64,000 nt of DNA from Candidatus Cetobacterium colombiensis (GCF_033962415.1 NZ_JAVIKH010000003.1:114239-178238); one strand, 5' to 3'; positions 50,867 to 60,431 are shown, counted from the stretch's first letter. Notes: generated from the sequence alone by a model not told the origin. Made by a program: numbers and translations.

Positions 50867-51985
50867 CTATTTTGTTATATAATTTTTTAAAGCTTCAATT
50901 GTTTTAAAGAGTTCTCTTGTATCTAGTTTTTCATTTACAGTATGTACTGCTTCCATTCCTACTCCAATGATAATAGAATTATATCCTTTTTCTGCAAAAA
51001 TATTACTATCAGATCCGCCACCAATAATTTGAAGCTCTGTTAAAATTCCCATTTTTTCATAAATAGTAGCAAACTCTTTTGCAAAAGCTAACTCATCTGT
51101 TGGTTTTAAAGCTGGAAAAACACAGATTTTTTCAAAAGTAAATTCTCCACCGAATAATTCAACACTTTTTTTACATGCATTTTCATAAGAACTTAAAGTT
51201 TCATTTATAGATTCTAAAGAGTGACCTCTTACTTCCCCTGTAACAACACAAAGATCAGCAACTACATTACTAGGAAATTCAGAATGAATAGTTCCTAAGT
51301 TTGAAGTAGTAAGAGAATCAATTCTTCCTATATTCATATTTGAAATAGCTACTCCAGCAAGAGTTATTGCATTGATTCCTTTTTCAGGTTCGATTCCAGC
51401 ATGAGCTTTTCTTCCGTTAAATGTAATTTTAAAATCGTATTTACTTGGTGCAGTATGAGCTATTAAACCAGCTCTACCAGAATTATCTATGACAATCATA
51501 TTCTGTGCAGGAATCATATGTTTTGGAACTTTATCCCAATCAATATTTTTAGCTCCAAGCATTCCATTCTCTTCGCAAGGAGTTAGTAAAACATAAATAT
51601 CTTTATGGTTTTCATTATTTTCAATCAATAATTCTAATGTTTCTAAAATTGCGGCAATTCCAGCCTTGTCATCTCCACCTAAAGTTGTAGTTTCATCAGT
51701 CATTATAAAGTCTCCATCAATAATTGGATTTATATTTTGACAAGGTTCAACTACATCTGTATGAGCAGCTAAAGTAATTCCATCTCCTTCTACATGACCC
51801 TTTAGTTTAGCAAAAATTGTTGGAGCATTACCTCCATATTTTTCATATCCTAAATCTAAATATACTTCAAGACCTAATTTCTCTAAGTATTTTACTAGAT
51901 ACTCACAATATTCTTTTTCATTTAAAGATGGAGAATAAATTTTTACCATCTCTATAAAATTGTTAATAACTCTAGTTTTGTTCAT
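50867..51985 (-). CDS. M20 family metallopeptidase (PepT-like)
   Basis: 372 residues. Zinc site motifs are A-A-H-T-D-V-V, T-T-L-G-G-D-D-K-A-G (bridging Asp), P-C-E-E-N-G-M-L-G (general base Glu and ligand Glu), I-D-N-S-G and a final G-M-E-A-V-H-T-V-N-E. The dimerisation lid begins G-R-K-A-H-A-G. It is likely an aminopeptidase or amidohydrolase acting on small peptides or acylated amino acids in the cytoplasm. The start overlaps the stop of the upstream membrane-protein gene (TAATG), so it is functionally tied to that system. Confidence 0.85.
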   Translation of the reverse strand: MNKTRVINNFIEMVKIYSPSLNEKEYCEYLVKYLEKLGLEVYLDLGYEKYGGNAPTIFAKLKGHVEGDGITLAAHTDVVEPCQNINPIIDGDFIMTDETTTLGGDDKAGIAAILETLELLIENNENHKDIYVLLTPCEENGMLGAKNIDWDKVPKHMIPAQNMIVIDNSGRAGLIAHTAPSKYDFKITFNGRKAHAGIEPEKGINAITLAGVAISNMNIGRIDSLTTSNLGTIHSEFPSNVVADLCVVTGEVRGHSLESINETLSSYENACKKSVELFGGEFTFEKICVFPALKPTDELAFAKEFATIYEKMGILTELQIIGGGSDSNIFAEKGYNSIIIGVGMEAVHTVNEKLDTRELFKTIEALKNYITK

Positions 51986-52647
51986 TATTTAGCATTCCTT
52001 TCCATTAGTTTTTTAGCAAAGATTATACTTGAAAATACTGATACTAAAGTGATTAAAAATGCTGGCTTTCCTGGAATGAAATCAACAATTTTAGTCATAG
52101 CAAAAGAAACTACTAAAGAGAAAGCTGCAACTTTAGGTGATTTTATTGCAAATTGAGCAAAAACTCCACCGAAAAGTCCAGGTATAACTAATGTTAATAA
52201 TGCCATAAAACTAGGAGGTAATTGACTTAATAAAGCTTGACCTGCTAAAACTGACAGTATTAAAAATACAATACCAATCCAAATAGAAACTCCAATTCCA
52301 ATTGTACCCATTATTGAACCTTCTTCTGTTCCTGCAGGACACTCTGAAGCTTCTTGTGCTGATATAGCTGCTGGAATTCTCATATTAACTAAGTTTCCTG
52401 ATAAGAATCCCATGTATAATCCAGCTCTTCCAACTATTGGATAATAACTGATTGGCTCACTAAAATAAAAAGCTCCAGAAACAGATGCCTGAGATATTGC
52501 TCCAGCTACAATAGCTGCAAGTCCAGGGTTAAATCCAAAATAAAAAGTCATAATAAGAGCTGGTAATAACGAAGCAACTAAGCCTAAAACCATAGTACTT
52601 CTTCCAATTTTTGTAACATCATCTATATATCTATTATAAATTCCCAT
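51985..52647 (-). CDS. Membrane protein partner of the DUF5058-type protein
   Basis: 220 residues with about six to seven membrane helices. Conserved-looking small-residue helices contain G-A-I-S-Q-A-S-V-S-G-A-F-Y and C-P-A-G-T-E-E-G-S-I-M-G-T-I-G-I-G-V. No known transporter motif. It sits between a DUF5058-like gene and an M20 peptidase with 16-base and overlapping spacing, suggesting a two-subunit transporter whose substrate the peptidase hydrolyses. GGAGG precedes the ATG. Confidence 0.6.
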   Translation of the reverse strand: MGIYNRYIDDVTKIGRSTMVLGLVASLLPALIMTFYFGFNPGLAAIVAGAISQASVSGAFYFSEPISYYPIVGRAGLYMGFLSGNLVNMRIPAAISAQEASECPAGTEEGSIMGTIGIGVSIWIGIVFLILSVLAGQALLSQLPPSFMALLTLVIPGLFGGVFAQFAIKSPKVAAFSLVVSFAMTKIVDFIPGKPAFLITLVSVFSSIIFAKKLMERNAK

Positions 52648-52663
52648 ATTTATCCTCCAAATT

Positions 52664-53365
52664 TTATAATGCTAAAAGTCCTATAGCAGCTCCACCAAAC
52701 ATTGCAAAAGTAAGTGCCCACTCTTTTAACCAAGGCATTTTTTCACCTATTTTTAAACAGATTACCATTATAATCATACCCGATATAGCTGCAACTGTAA
52801 CATCTGGATTTGTTTTAAATTTCATTAAATTTCCAACATTAAAAAATGCAAAAGATCCTAACATTGCTCCTAGCCCTACAGCAGGTAAAAGAGCTTTTCT
52901 TCCATTTGTTAATAAACCATTAACTTTATCCATTTTATGTGCAAATAAAAATACGAAAATAATCCATCCCATTGATCCTAATGCCATTGTCCAAAGAGCA
53001 TTTGTAAATACAACTGGTAACATATTTGTTGAAAGCTCAGATCCCATAGCTTGTGCTCCAAAGTTTGCAGCCATAGCTTCAAAGTTCGAACTTCCTATTA
53101 AACTTAATCTTAAAGTAGAAACTGGAGATCCCATAGTTACTAAAAGAGCTAATAAACTTCCTACAACTCCAAGTGCGGGACCAATACTAGCCATAGCACT
53201 AACTTTAATTCCTTTAGAAATTTGTTCGTTAGATATTCTTAAATCTTTAGCTGCTGCTATTGATTTTTTAATTATTAACCCCGATTGAAGTAAAACAATT
53301 ATAATACCCAAAATAGCTGTTCCCCATATGATTGGGTGTGATGCGTAAATCATGTGATTATTCAT
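52664..53365 (-). CDS. DUF5058 family membrane protein
   Basis: 233 residues with about six membrane helices. S-H-P-I-I-W-G-T-A-I-L-G-I-I-I-V-L-L-Q-S near the start, S-A-M-A-S-I-G-P-A-L-G-V-V-G-S and W-T-M-A-L-G-S-M-G-W match what I recall of DUF5058. It is the first gene of a three-gene operon with a second membrane protein and an M20 peptidase; uptake of a peptide or acylated amino acid is a reasonable inference. CAGGAGGG precedes the ATG. Confidence 0.65.
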   Translation of the reverse strand: MNNHMIYASHPIIWGTAILGIIIVLLQSGLIIKKSIAAAKDLRISNEQISKGIKVSAMASIGPALGVVGSLLALLVTMGSPVSTLRLSLIGSSNFEAMAANFGAQAMGSELSTNMLPVVFTNALWTMALGSMGWIIFVFLFAHKMDKVNGLLTNGRKALLPAVGLGAMLGSFAFFNVGNLMKFKTNPDVTVAAISGMIIMVICLKIGEKMPWLKEWALTFAMFGGAAIGLLAL

Positions 53366-53416
53366 AATCCCTCCTGAAAATGTCTTAAATACGTCCTTAA
53401 TTATGAGAACTTGATT

Positions 53417-53460
53417 ATAGTATCATTTTGTATAATAAATGTCAATATTCTAGACAGAAT
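53417..53460 (-). promoter_or_regulatory. Promoter and possible operator of the DUF5058/peptidase operon
   Basis: TTGACA (53445-53440), 17-base spacer, TACTAT (53422-53417), overlapped by TATAAT three bases further on. Directly upstream is the inverted repeat ATTCT-AGAC-AGAAT (53447-53460), a plausible regulator site. Confidence 0.72.
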
Positions 53461-53624
53461 AACTTTTATACACAAAATTAATAGAATTAAATCTTAAAAA
53501 ATATAATTTTTAAATTGTAAAAAAATTCAGCGAAAAATAATTATTAATTAGGGAAATAAAAAGAGAAATAGTAAAAAATAAGTACAATAAACTATACTAT
53601 AAAATTATGAAAAGAGGCAAAGTT

Positions 53625-54257
53625 TTGAAAAAAAAAGATTATTATTTTATAATTGGATGTTTATGTTTTTTTAGTGGTTTTATTAATATTGTAACTTTAT
53701 TTTATTTTGGATACGCAATATCACATTTTTCAGGAACCTTTACATCAATAGCTAAATGTTTGTATGTAAATATAAATTCAAAAGAATTGTTTCGATTATT
53801 GATAATGGTTATTTCTTTTGTTATAGGAGCTATTTTTTCTGGAATAATAAGCAGGGATTCTCAAGAGAAGAATCTTAAAAAATATGGAGAAATCTTAATA
53901 GCCTTTGGAATAAGTATTTTAATTTTGAAAAACTTCGCTAAAAATAATCAAATATTTTTATACTTTTTAACATTAACTATGGGATTTCAAAATGCAATGA
54001 ACATTAGATTTAAAGAAAGTTTAATCAGAAGCACACATATGACAGGGAACTTAACTGATTTGGGAAATTATTTAGGAAAAGTTTTAAAAGGAGAAAAAGA
54101 TAAATTACAACATGTATTTTTATCACTTTTTGAAATTGAACAATATATTTTAGGTGGAGTAATAGCATTAATGTGTTTATTCTATTTTAAAGATTGTATA
54201 ATAATTTTATATTCAATACTTTATATAAGTTGTGGTATCTTTATGATAAAGAAATAA
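53625..54257 (+). CDS. DUF1275 (YoaK-like) membrane protein
   Basis: 210 residues with about six membrane helices. G-F-I-N-I-V-T-L-F-Y-F-G-Y-A-I-S-H-F-S-G-T-F-T near the start and G-F-Q-N-A-M-N-I-R...R-S-T-H-M-T-G-N-L-T-D-L-G in the second half are the two conserved DUF1275 segments. Function unknown. A TTG at 53625 with AAGAGG 8 bases upstream is preferred to the ATG at 53607. The latter has no ribosome binding site and lies immediately after a TATACT/TATAAA -10-like sequence. Confidence 0.75.
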   Translation: MKKKDYYFIIGCLCFFSGFINIVTLFYFGYAISHFSGTFTSIAKCLYVNINSKELFRLLIMVISFVIGAIFSGIISRDSQEKNLKKYGEILIAFGISILILKNFAKNNQIFLYFLTLTMGFQNAMNIRFKESLIRSTHMTGNLTDLGNYLGKVLKGEKDKLQHVFLSLFEIEQYILGGVIALMCLFYFKDCIIILYSILYISCGIFMIKK

Positions 54258-54346
54258 AACTGAAAATATTTAAATATTGTCGTATAATATAAATATATTC
54301 TTTAATGATTGAGATTATAAAATATATAAATTAAGGAGAAAAATAA

Positions 54347-54538
54347 ATGAACGGAAAAAATAGAAATGATGTTAAACCAGGAATAAAAGTAATGGTTGTA
54401 AAAAAAGAGGACCAAAGAACAGGAAAGCTAACAGAAGGAGTAGTTAAAGATATTTTAACAAATTCTTCTTTTCATCCTCATGGAATTAAAGTAAGACTTC
54501 AAGATGGAACAGTTGGAAGAGTTCAAGAAATAAAGTAA
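54347..54538 (+). CDS. ywbE: YwbE family protein
   Basis: 63 residues, the usual length. R-N-D-V-K-P-G-I-K-V-M-V-V-K-K-E-D-Q-R-T-G-K-L-T-E-G-V-V-K-D-I-L-T-N-S matches the YwbE/DUF2196 consensus (small beta-barrel, KOW-like). Function unknown. AAGGAG precedes the ATG. It lies 39 bases upstream of the ABC exporter genes, and co-transcription is possible. Confidence 0.85.
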   Translation: MNGKNRNDVKPGIKVMVVKKEDQRTGKLTEGVVKDILTNSSFHPHGIKVRLQDGTVGRVQEIK

Positions 54539-54577
54539 TTAATAATATAAAATATTTTTCTTTTAAGGGAGTAAAAT

Positions 54578-56311
54578 ATGGGAAATAATGTATTAAAGAT
54601 TTTAAAACCTTATTTTAAAAAAGGAATACTTGCGTTAACATTAAAATCAACAGAAGCAATAATAGATTTAATTCTTCCTCTTATAATGGCTGATATAATA
54701 GATAATGGAGTAATGAAACAAAATATACATTATATTATTTATAAAGGATTACTTATGATTTTAGTAGCTACGATTGGTTATACTAGTGCTATTGCATGCA
54801 ATTATTATTCAGTTCAAGCCTCTCAAGGATTTGGAAAAGATTTAAGAGAAAAAATATTTATAAAAATACAAAATTTTAATTTTAAACAATTAAATAAATT
54901 TACTCAAGCTTCTTTGATAACAAGAGTAACTCAAGATGTAACTCAAATAGTTATGACATCATATATGTGTATGAGAATGGTTGTTAAAGGAATTGTAACA
55001 GGAATAGGGGCTATTATAATGTCACTTATTATAAACCCTTCTCTTTCTACAATATTGTTTATAATAGTTCCAATAACAGTATATCTTACATATTTTTATA
55101 TGAAACAATCTATTCCACTTTACACTGAACTCCAAAAGCGATTGGATAGGCTCACACAAATTATAAGAGAAAATTTAGTTGGAATAAGAGTGATTAAGGC
55201 ATTTGTTAGAGAAGATATAGAAAAAGAAAAGTTTCAAACAAAAAATACAAGTTTTGCTGAGAAAAATATAGAATCACAAAATCTTATTGATTCACGATCT
55301 CCTTTTATAGTTTTACTTTTAAATATAGGTATTTCTGCTATTCTTTGGTTTGGTGGAGAAAAAGTGAATGTTGGAAAAATAAAAATAGGAGAGATTGTAG
55401 CTTTAATAAATTATATGACCATGATTTTATTTTCTTTAAATGCATTATCTTTTCTTTTTAGTCTTTTGAGTAAAACGATAGTTTCTTATGAAAGAATTAA
55501 TGAAGTATTAGGAGAAAAAATAGAAAATCAGAGTGAGGATATTTTGGACTCTTCAAATTCTAAAATTGCAATAGAATTTAAAAATGTATATTTTTCATAT
55601 GGTGAAAATTCCCCGTGGGTATTAGAAAATATAAATTTTGTTATAAACAAAGGTGATACAGTAGCTATAATAGGAGGAGTAGGATCAGGGAAAAGTACTC
55701 TAATAAATTTAATTCCTAGATTTTATGATGTTTCTAGTGGGGAAATTTTAATTGATGGATTTAATGTAAAAAATTATTCTCTTAAAAATTTAAGACAAAA
55801 AATAGGCATCGTTATGCAAAAAACTTTTTTATTTTCTCAGAGTATTGAAAATAATATAAAGTGGGGAAAATCATTAGCTAATCAAAATGAAATCGAAAAA
55901 GTGATAGAAATGGCTCAAGGAAATGAATTTATAAAAAACTTACCAGATAAATATAAAACTATGGTTGCTAAAGGTGGAATGAATTTTTCCGGTGGGCAAA
56001 AGCAAAGACTATCAATAGCTAGAACTTTAATTAAGAATTCTGAAATATTAATTTTTGATGATAGTTTTAGTTCTTTAGATTTTATAACAGAATCAAAATT
56101 AAGAAAAGAGATTTTAAATCTAAAGGGAGATAAAACTATAATAATTATTTCCCAAAGAATATCTTCAATAAAAAAGGCAGATAATATCATTGTTTTAGAT
56201 AATGGAAAAATTTCTAATGTGGGACCACATAGTGAACTTTTAAAAAAGAGTGAAATTTATAGGGAAATTTGTGAATCTCAAGAATGTTCTGTAGGAGGGA
56301 GAGATTTATGA
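54578..56311 (+). CDS. ABC exporter half-transporter, subunit 1 of a heterodimer (degenerate Walker B)
   Basis: 577 residues. An N-terminal membrane domain with about six helices precedes the ATPase. Walker A is G-G-V-G-S-G-K-S-T, the signature is F-S-G-G-Q-K-Q-R (near consensus), and Walker B is I-L-I-F-D-D-S-F-S-S-L-D, where the catalytic Glu is Asp. That change is typical of one half of heterodimeric exporters such as LmrCD, BmrCD and TM287/288, so this half contributes the poorly hydrolysing site. The stop overlaps the start of the second subunit (ATGA). The substrate is unknown; drugs or lipids are usual. Confidence 0.88.
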   Translation: MGNNVLKILKPYFKKGILALTLKSTEAIIDLILPLIMADIIDNGVMKQNIHYIIYKGLLMILVATIGYTSAIACNYYSVQASQGFGKDLREKIFIKIQNFNFKQLNKFTQASLITRVTQDVTQIVMTSYMCMRMVVKGIVTGIGAIIMSLIINPSLSTILFIIVPITVYLTYFYMKQSIPLYTELQKRLDRLTQIIRENLVGIRVIKAFVREDIEKEKFQTKNTSFAEKNIESQNLIDSRSPFIVLLLNIGISAILWFGGEKVNVGKIKIGEIVALINYMTMILFSLNALSFLFSLLSKTIVSYERINEVLGEKIENQSEDILDSSNSKIAIEFKNVYFSYGENSPWVLENINFVINKGDTVAIIGGVGSGKSTLINLIPRFYDVSSGEILIDGFNVKNYSLKNLRQKIGIVMQKTFLFSQSIENNIKWGKSLANQNEIEKVIEMAQGNEFIKNLPDKYKTMVAKGGMNFSGGQKQRLSIARTLIKNSEILIFDDSFSSLDFITESKLRKEILNLKGDKTIIIISQRISSIKKADNIIVLDNGKISNVGPHSELLKKSEIYREICESQECSVGGRDL

Positions 56312-58050
56312 AAAAGAAAAATGAAATTTTAAAAAATTTACTTCCTTATCTTTCAGAACATAGAAAAACTTTGATTTATTTAGTTATAGTTGCTATCTTA
56401 GGAAATGGTTTAAATTTAATTGGCCCATATCTCATAGGAAAAGGAATCAATATATTAAAATTTCAAATATCAGATATAGATTTGGAAAAATTATTAAAAA
56501 TAACAATACTTTTAGGCATAATATACTTTTTAGGAGCTTTTTTAACTTTTATACAAAATATAACAATGAATAGAGTTTCTCAAAAAATAGTATGGCGTAT
56601 GAGAAAAGAGAGTTTTGAAAAGTTGCATAAATTTTCTTTAAAATTTTTTGATAACAATTCCCATGGAAATATTATCAGTATAATGATAAATGATATTGAT
56701 AATATAAGTAGTTCTATATCGCAAATAGGAACTCAAGTTGTTGTGAGTATACTTACAATAGTTATAACACTTTTAATTATGAGTTATATAAGTCCAACTC
56801 TTACAGCAATCCAAGTGGTTTTAGTTTTAATTACAGGATTTTTCTTGAAAAAAATTACTCTTAAAAGTCGTGAAAAAATGAGAGAACAACAAAAATACCT
56901 TGGAGAATTAAGTGGATATGTTGAAGAGATACTTCTAGGAGAGGCTGAAGTAAAATCTTTTACTTACGAAGATGAAGTGATCAGTAATTTTCAAGAACTT
57001 AATAAGAAATATAAAGAAAATGCTGTAAAAGCATATTTTTTTACTGGATTTGGGTATCCATCTTTAAACTATATAGGAAATATAGGCTATGCAATTATAG
57101 TTCTTGTTGGTTCTATTTTTATTTTAAAAAAAGAACTTACTTTAGGTGGTCTTTCCAGCTTTATAATATATTCAAAAATGTTTAATCGACCAATTGCGAA
57201 TATTTCAGATGTATATAGTATCATACAAACAGTTTTTGTAAGTGCAGAAAGATTCTTTAATTTAATTAATCAAGAGGAAGAGGTTGAAACAGGAAATAAG
57301 AAAATTCAAATAGAAAGTACCAAAGGACATATTCAGTTTGAAAATGTGGTGTTTGGGTACAAAAATAATGAAAAGATTATAGATAAATTTTCTTTTAATG
57401 CTAACCCAGGAGATATGATAGCTATAGTTGGGCCTACCGGAGCAGGAAAAACAACTATAACTAATCTGTTAATGAGATTTTATGATATTGATTCAGGAAA
57501 TATACTTATAGATGGAATAAATATAAAAGAATATTCAAGAAGTGAATTAAGAAAACTTTTTGGAATGGTACTTCAAGATACTTGGATTTTTACGGGAACT
57601 ATTAAAGAAAATATAATATATGGAAATGAAAATGTTACAGAAGAGGAAGTTATAAATGCAACTAAATTAGCTTGTGCCCATGATTTTATAATAAAATTAT
57701 CTAAGGGGTATGAAACTAAAATAAGTGAAGACAATATAACTCTTTCTCAAGGGCAAAAACAATTAATTACAATAGCTAGAGCAATTTTAAAAAATCCAAG
57801 ATTTTTGATTTTAGATGAAGCCACAAGTGGTATTGATACAAGAACAGAAATAAAACTTCAAAAAGCAATGCAAAATTTAATTCATGGGAGAACAAGTTTT
57901 GTAATAGCCCATAGATTGTCTACTATAAAAAATGCAGATCTTATCTTAGTTATGAAAAATGGAAAAATAGAAGAACAGGGAACTCATTTAGAACTTCTTG
58001 CTAAAAAAGGATTTTATTGCTCTATGTTCAATGAACAATATTTAGATTAG
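56308..58050 (+). CDS. ABC exporter half-transporter, subunit 2 of a heterodimer
   Basis: 580 residues. A six-helix membrane domain and an ATPase: Walker A G-P-T-G-A-G-K-T-T, signature L-S-Q-G-Q-K-Q (altered from LSGGQ), Walker B F-L-I-L-D-E-A-T-S-G-I-D with the catalytic Glu intact, and switch His in A-H-R-L-S-T. Together with subunit 1 this gives one competent and one degenerate ATP site. The ATG at 56308 is preferred, with GGAGGG upstream and a 4-base overlap; an in-frame ATG 24 bases earlier lies before the ribosome binding site. Confidence 0.9.
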   Translation: MKKKNEILKNLLPYLSEHRKTLIYLVIVAILGNGLNLIGPYLIGKGINILKFQISDIDLEKLLKITILLGIIYFLGAFLTFIQNITMNRVSQKIVWRMRKESFEKLHKFSLKFFDNNSHGNIISIMINDIDNISSSISQIGTQVVVSILTIVITLLIMSYISPTLTAIQVVLVLITGFFLKKITLKSREKMREQQKYLGELSGYVEEILLGEAEVKSFTYEDEVISNFQELNKKYKENAVKAYFFTGFGYPSLNYIGNIGYAIIVLVGSIFILKKELTLGGLSSFIIYSKMFNRPIANISDVYSIIQTVFVSAERFFNLINQEEEVETGNKKIQIESTKGHIQFENVVFGYKNNEKIIDKFSFNANPGDMIAIVGPTGAGKTTITNLLMRFYDIDSGNILIDGINIKEYSRSELRKLFGMVLQDTWIFTGTIKENIIYGNENVTEEEVINATKLACAHDFIIKLSKGYETKISEDNITLSQGQKQLITIARAILKNPRFLILDEATSGIDTRTEIKLQKAMQNLIHGRTSFVIAHRLSTIKNADLILVMKNGKIEEQGTHLELLAKKGFYCSMFNEQYLD

Positions 58051-58061
58051 TATTTAAAGCT

Positions 58062-58097
58062 AATAAAAAAGATAGAGCTAAATTCAGCTCTATCTTT
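58062..58097 (-). terminator. Terminator between ABC exporter and histidine kinase
   Basis: AAAGATAGAGCT/AGCTCTATCTTT, 6-base loop. The T-run is strong on the minus strand and weak on the plus strand, so it mainly ends the leftward two-component genes. Confidence 0.82.
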
Positions 58098-58112
58098 ACT
58101 ATATTAAAATAA

Positions 58113-59459
58113 TTAAAAAAGTTTTAATTTAAATGAAAATGAATTATTGATAATTTCCAACTTATACTCGATATTAGCTAATGTTAAAGCTTTATCAACA
58201 ATAGATAGTCCAAGGCCCATACCATCATATTTAAAATCCTCTGCATTTTTTCCTCTAGAAAAAGGCTGGAATAAACTATTTTTATTATTTTCTAAACTAC
58301 CTTGAAAACTATTCTTGATTATTAAATAATCATCTTCTTGGAAAATATTAATTTCTCCTCCAACGAGGCTATATTTTAATGCATTTTGAATAAGATTGTT
58401 AATAACTAATTTTATAATTCTAGAATCACAAGTAATATTTTTGTCTTCCATATTAACATTGACACTGATATCTTTTTCTAATTCTAAAATATCATATTTT
58501 TCCAAAGCATCTTCTACGACTAATTTTAAATTTACAGATTCATTTTTTATTTTAAAAACAGTATTATCTAATTTTGAAAGAGTTAAAAGATTTTCAATAA
58601 GCTCTTTCATCTCATTACCTACTTTTAAAATAATGTTATAATATTTTCTTTGTTCGTTTATACTCATATCTTTGTGTTCTAATAAAGCTGTAGCATGTGT
58701 ACAAATAATAGAAACTGGAGTTCTTAATTCGTGAGAAGCATTGGAAACGAAAGATTTTAGATTTTTTATAGAAGAAGAAAGTTCTTGAGACATTTTATTT
58801 AAGCTAAGACTTAACTCTCCTATTTCATCATTTCTATTTATTTCAATTTTATCTGGAAAATCCAATTGCGATATTTTACTAGCTTTTTCATTTAAATAAA
58901 TTATATCTTTAGTAATTCTTTTAGAAAATATAAGTCCACTTGCTAAAGATACAATAAGAGCTAGTATTGCTGTTATAAAATTAAAAATATTGCTCTCATG
59001 GCTATGGGATTGAATTACAGAGAGTGAAGTGCTTACAAATATTGCAGCTTTATCAGAGACTTCTTCTCCATAATAAAGTATTTTAGCATCATTTCCTAGA
59101 AATTCTTTTGCTACAAATTTATTGTATGGAATATCTTGAATACTATTAGTTCTTCTCATCATCATATGACTACTCATCATAGTATGTTTCTTTGCTAAAT
59201 TTTTTACGTCTATATCTATTCCAGAGGATTCTTTAATGTCATAAATATAATTATCAAAATCTTCGCTAGACTTTTTTTCATAAACTATTTTAGCATTTTC
59301 TATAACTTTTAACATCATCTCTTTTTTTCTATAGACATAAAACTTTTCTAAAAAAAGAGCATTGAAAATATAATTTATTAAAATTGTTGCTAAAACAAGA
59401 AAAATAGAAAAACCAAAAATTTTAGTAAAGAGATTAACCTTAACTTTGATTAAAGACAT
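58113..59459 (-). CDS. Sensor histidine kinase with His/Met-rich periplasmic domain
   Basis: 448 residues. Membrane helices at about 12-36 and 157-180 enclose a periplasmic domain containing H-T-M-M-S-S-H-M-M-M (92-101) and H-S-H near 152, which could bind copper, silver or another soft metal. HAMP follows, then the H-box S-N-A-S-H-E-L-R-T-P-V (His243), N-box N-N-L-I-Q-N-A-L-K-Y, and G-M-G-L-G-L-S-I. The ATG at 59459 lies 6 bases after AGGAG, inside the end of the response-regulator gene (20-base overlap). The pair forms one two-component system. Confidence 0.9.
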   Translation of the reverse strand: MSLIKVKVNLFTKIFGFSIFLVLATILINYIFNALFLEKFYVYRKKEMMLKVIENAKIVYEKKSSEDFDNYIYDIKESSGIDIDVKNLAKKHTMMSSHMMMRRTNSIQDIPYNKFVAKEFLGNDAKILYYGEEVSDKAAIFVSTSLSVIQSHSHESNIFNFITAILALIVSLASGLIFSKRITKDIIYLNEKASKISQLDFPDKIEINRNDEIGELSLSLNKMSQELSSSIKNLKSFVSNASHELRTPVSIICTHATALLEHKDMSINEQRKYYNIILKVGNEMKELIENLLTLSKLDNTVFKIKNESVNLKLVVEDALEKYDILELEKDISVNVNMEDKNITCDSRIIKLVINNLIQNALKYSLVGGEINIFQEDDYLIIKNSFQGSLENNKNSLFQPFSRGKNAEDFKYDGMGLGLSIVDKALTLANIEYKLEIINNSFSFKLKLF

Positions 59460-60099
59460 ATCCAACTCCTCTAATAGATTTTATATAATCTCCATAAATA
59501 CCAAGTTTTTTTCTAAGCCTAGTTACAAGAGTATCTACAGCTCTTTCTTCTCCACTAAATTCAAATCCCCAAACTTCATTTAATAAAGTTTCTCTAGCTA
59601 AAATAATATTTTGATTTCTAAAAAAATATTCCAAAAGTAATGCTTCTCTTTTAGTTAAAGTTATTTCCTCGTTGTTAAAATTAACTTTGAAAGTATTATA
59701 GTCGAAAGTTAATCCATCTAAATGAAAAAACTCATTATCTTCCATTTTTAAAAGTTTTTTAATTTTTAATATAATAACTTTTATACTTATAGGTTTTGTT
59801 ATATAATCATCTGCTCCTAATTTTAATCCATGAATTTCATCGAGCTCAGTATCTCTAGCAGTCATAATTATAATAGGGATCTTAGAATAGTGTCTTATTT
59901 CATCACAAATTTCCCATCCGTTTTTTTTAGGTAAATTAATATCTAAAAGTATCAAATTTGGAGAGAAATTATAAAACTCATCAATAGCTAAATCTCCTTG
60001 TGTAACAACTTTAGCATCAAAATTTTCTTTTTCTAAACTATTTTTTATAATATTAGCTAAGTTTTCTTCGTCCTCTATAATTAAAATTTTCTTCTTCAT
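59440..60099 (-). CDS. OmpR-family response regulator
   Basis: 219 residues. The receiver domain has E-D-E-E near 9-12, phospho-acceptor Asp53 in L-L-D-I-N-L-P, T-A-R and K-P. The C-terminal winged helix has R-E-T-L-L-N-E-V-W-G-F-E-F, R-A-V-D-T-L-V-T-R-L-R-K-K-L and I-R-G-V-G-Y. Cognate to the overlapping kinase. AAAGGAG precedes the ATG. The small cysteine-containing membrane protein gene lies just upstream, and may be a target or part of the system. Confidence 0.94.
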   Translation of the reverse strand: MKKKILIIEDEENLANIIKNSLEKENFDAKVVTQGDLAIDEFYNFSPNLILLDINLPKKNGWEICDEIRHYSKIPIIIMTARDTELDEIHGLKLGADDYITKPISIKVIILKIKKLLKMEDNEFFHLDGLTFDYNTFKVNFNNEEITLTKREALLLEYFFRNQNIILARETLLNEVWGFEFSGEERAVDTLVTRLRKKLGIYGDYIKSIRGVGYVFNQS

Positions 60100-60188
60100 A
60101 AATAAGCTCCTTTAAAGTCTTAGATTTAGTTTTGTTACTACAATAATTATATACAATTAATATTAAAAAATCCTTATAAATTTTAAGT

Positions 60189-60431
60189 TTAACATCCTAG
60201 TAAAAATCCACTAAAACCTCTCATAAAAAATGAAGTTCCTAACATAGTAGGATAAAAAAATCTACCAGCAAAGAAAAAAATTATATGAAAAATAAATAAA
60301 ATAAAAATAATACTTAAAATTAAACGATTTCCATTAAATCTTTTATAAGGTTTGTTACAACAATTATTATCATAACACTCTTTTTTGTCCGATAACAATA
60401 CAATTATAAAAATCAAAATAATAAAAAACAT
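60189..60431 (-). CDS. Small two-span membrane protein with Cys motif
   Basis: 80 residues. Helix 1 (F-F-I-I-L-I-F-I-I-V-L-L-S) is followed by a polar loop C-Y-D-N-N-C-C-N-K-P-Y. Helix 2 is L-S-I-I-F-I-L-F-I-F-H-I-I-F-F-F-A-G-R, then a tail ending in Gly-Cys. The Cys cluster could bind metal or form disulphides. The ATG at 60431 is favoured (AAAGGAG 9 bases upstream); the ATG at 60440 abuts that site. It lies 89 bases upstream of the response regulator on the same strand. Confidence 0.65.
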   Translation of the reverse strand: MFFIILIFIIVLLSDKKECYDNNCCNKPYKRFNGNRLILSIIFILFIFHIIFFFAGRFFYPTMLGTSFFMRGFSGFLLGC

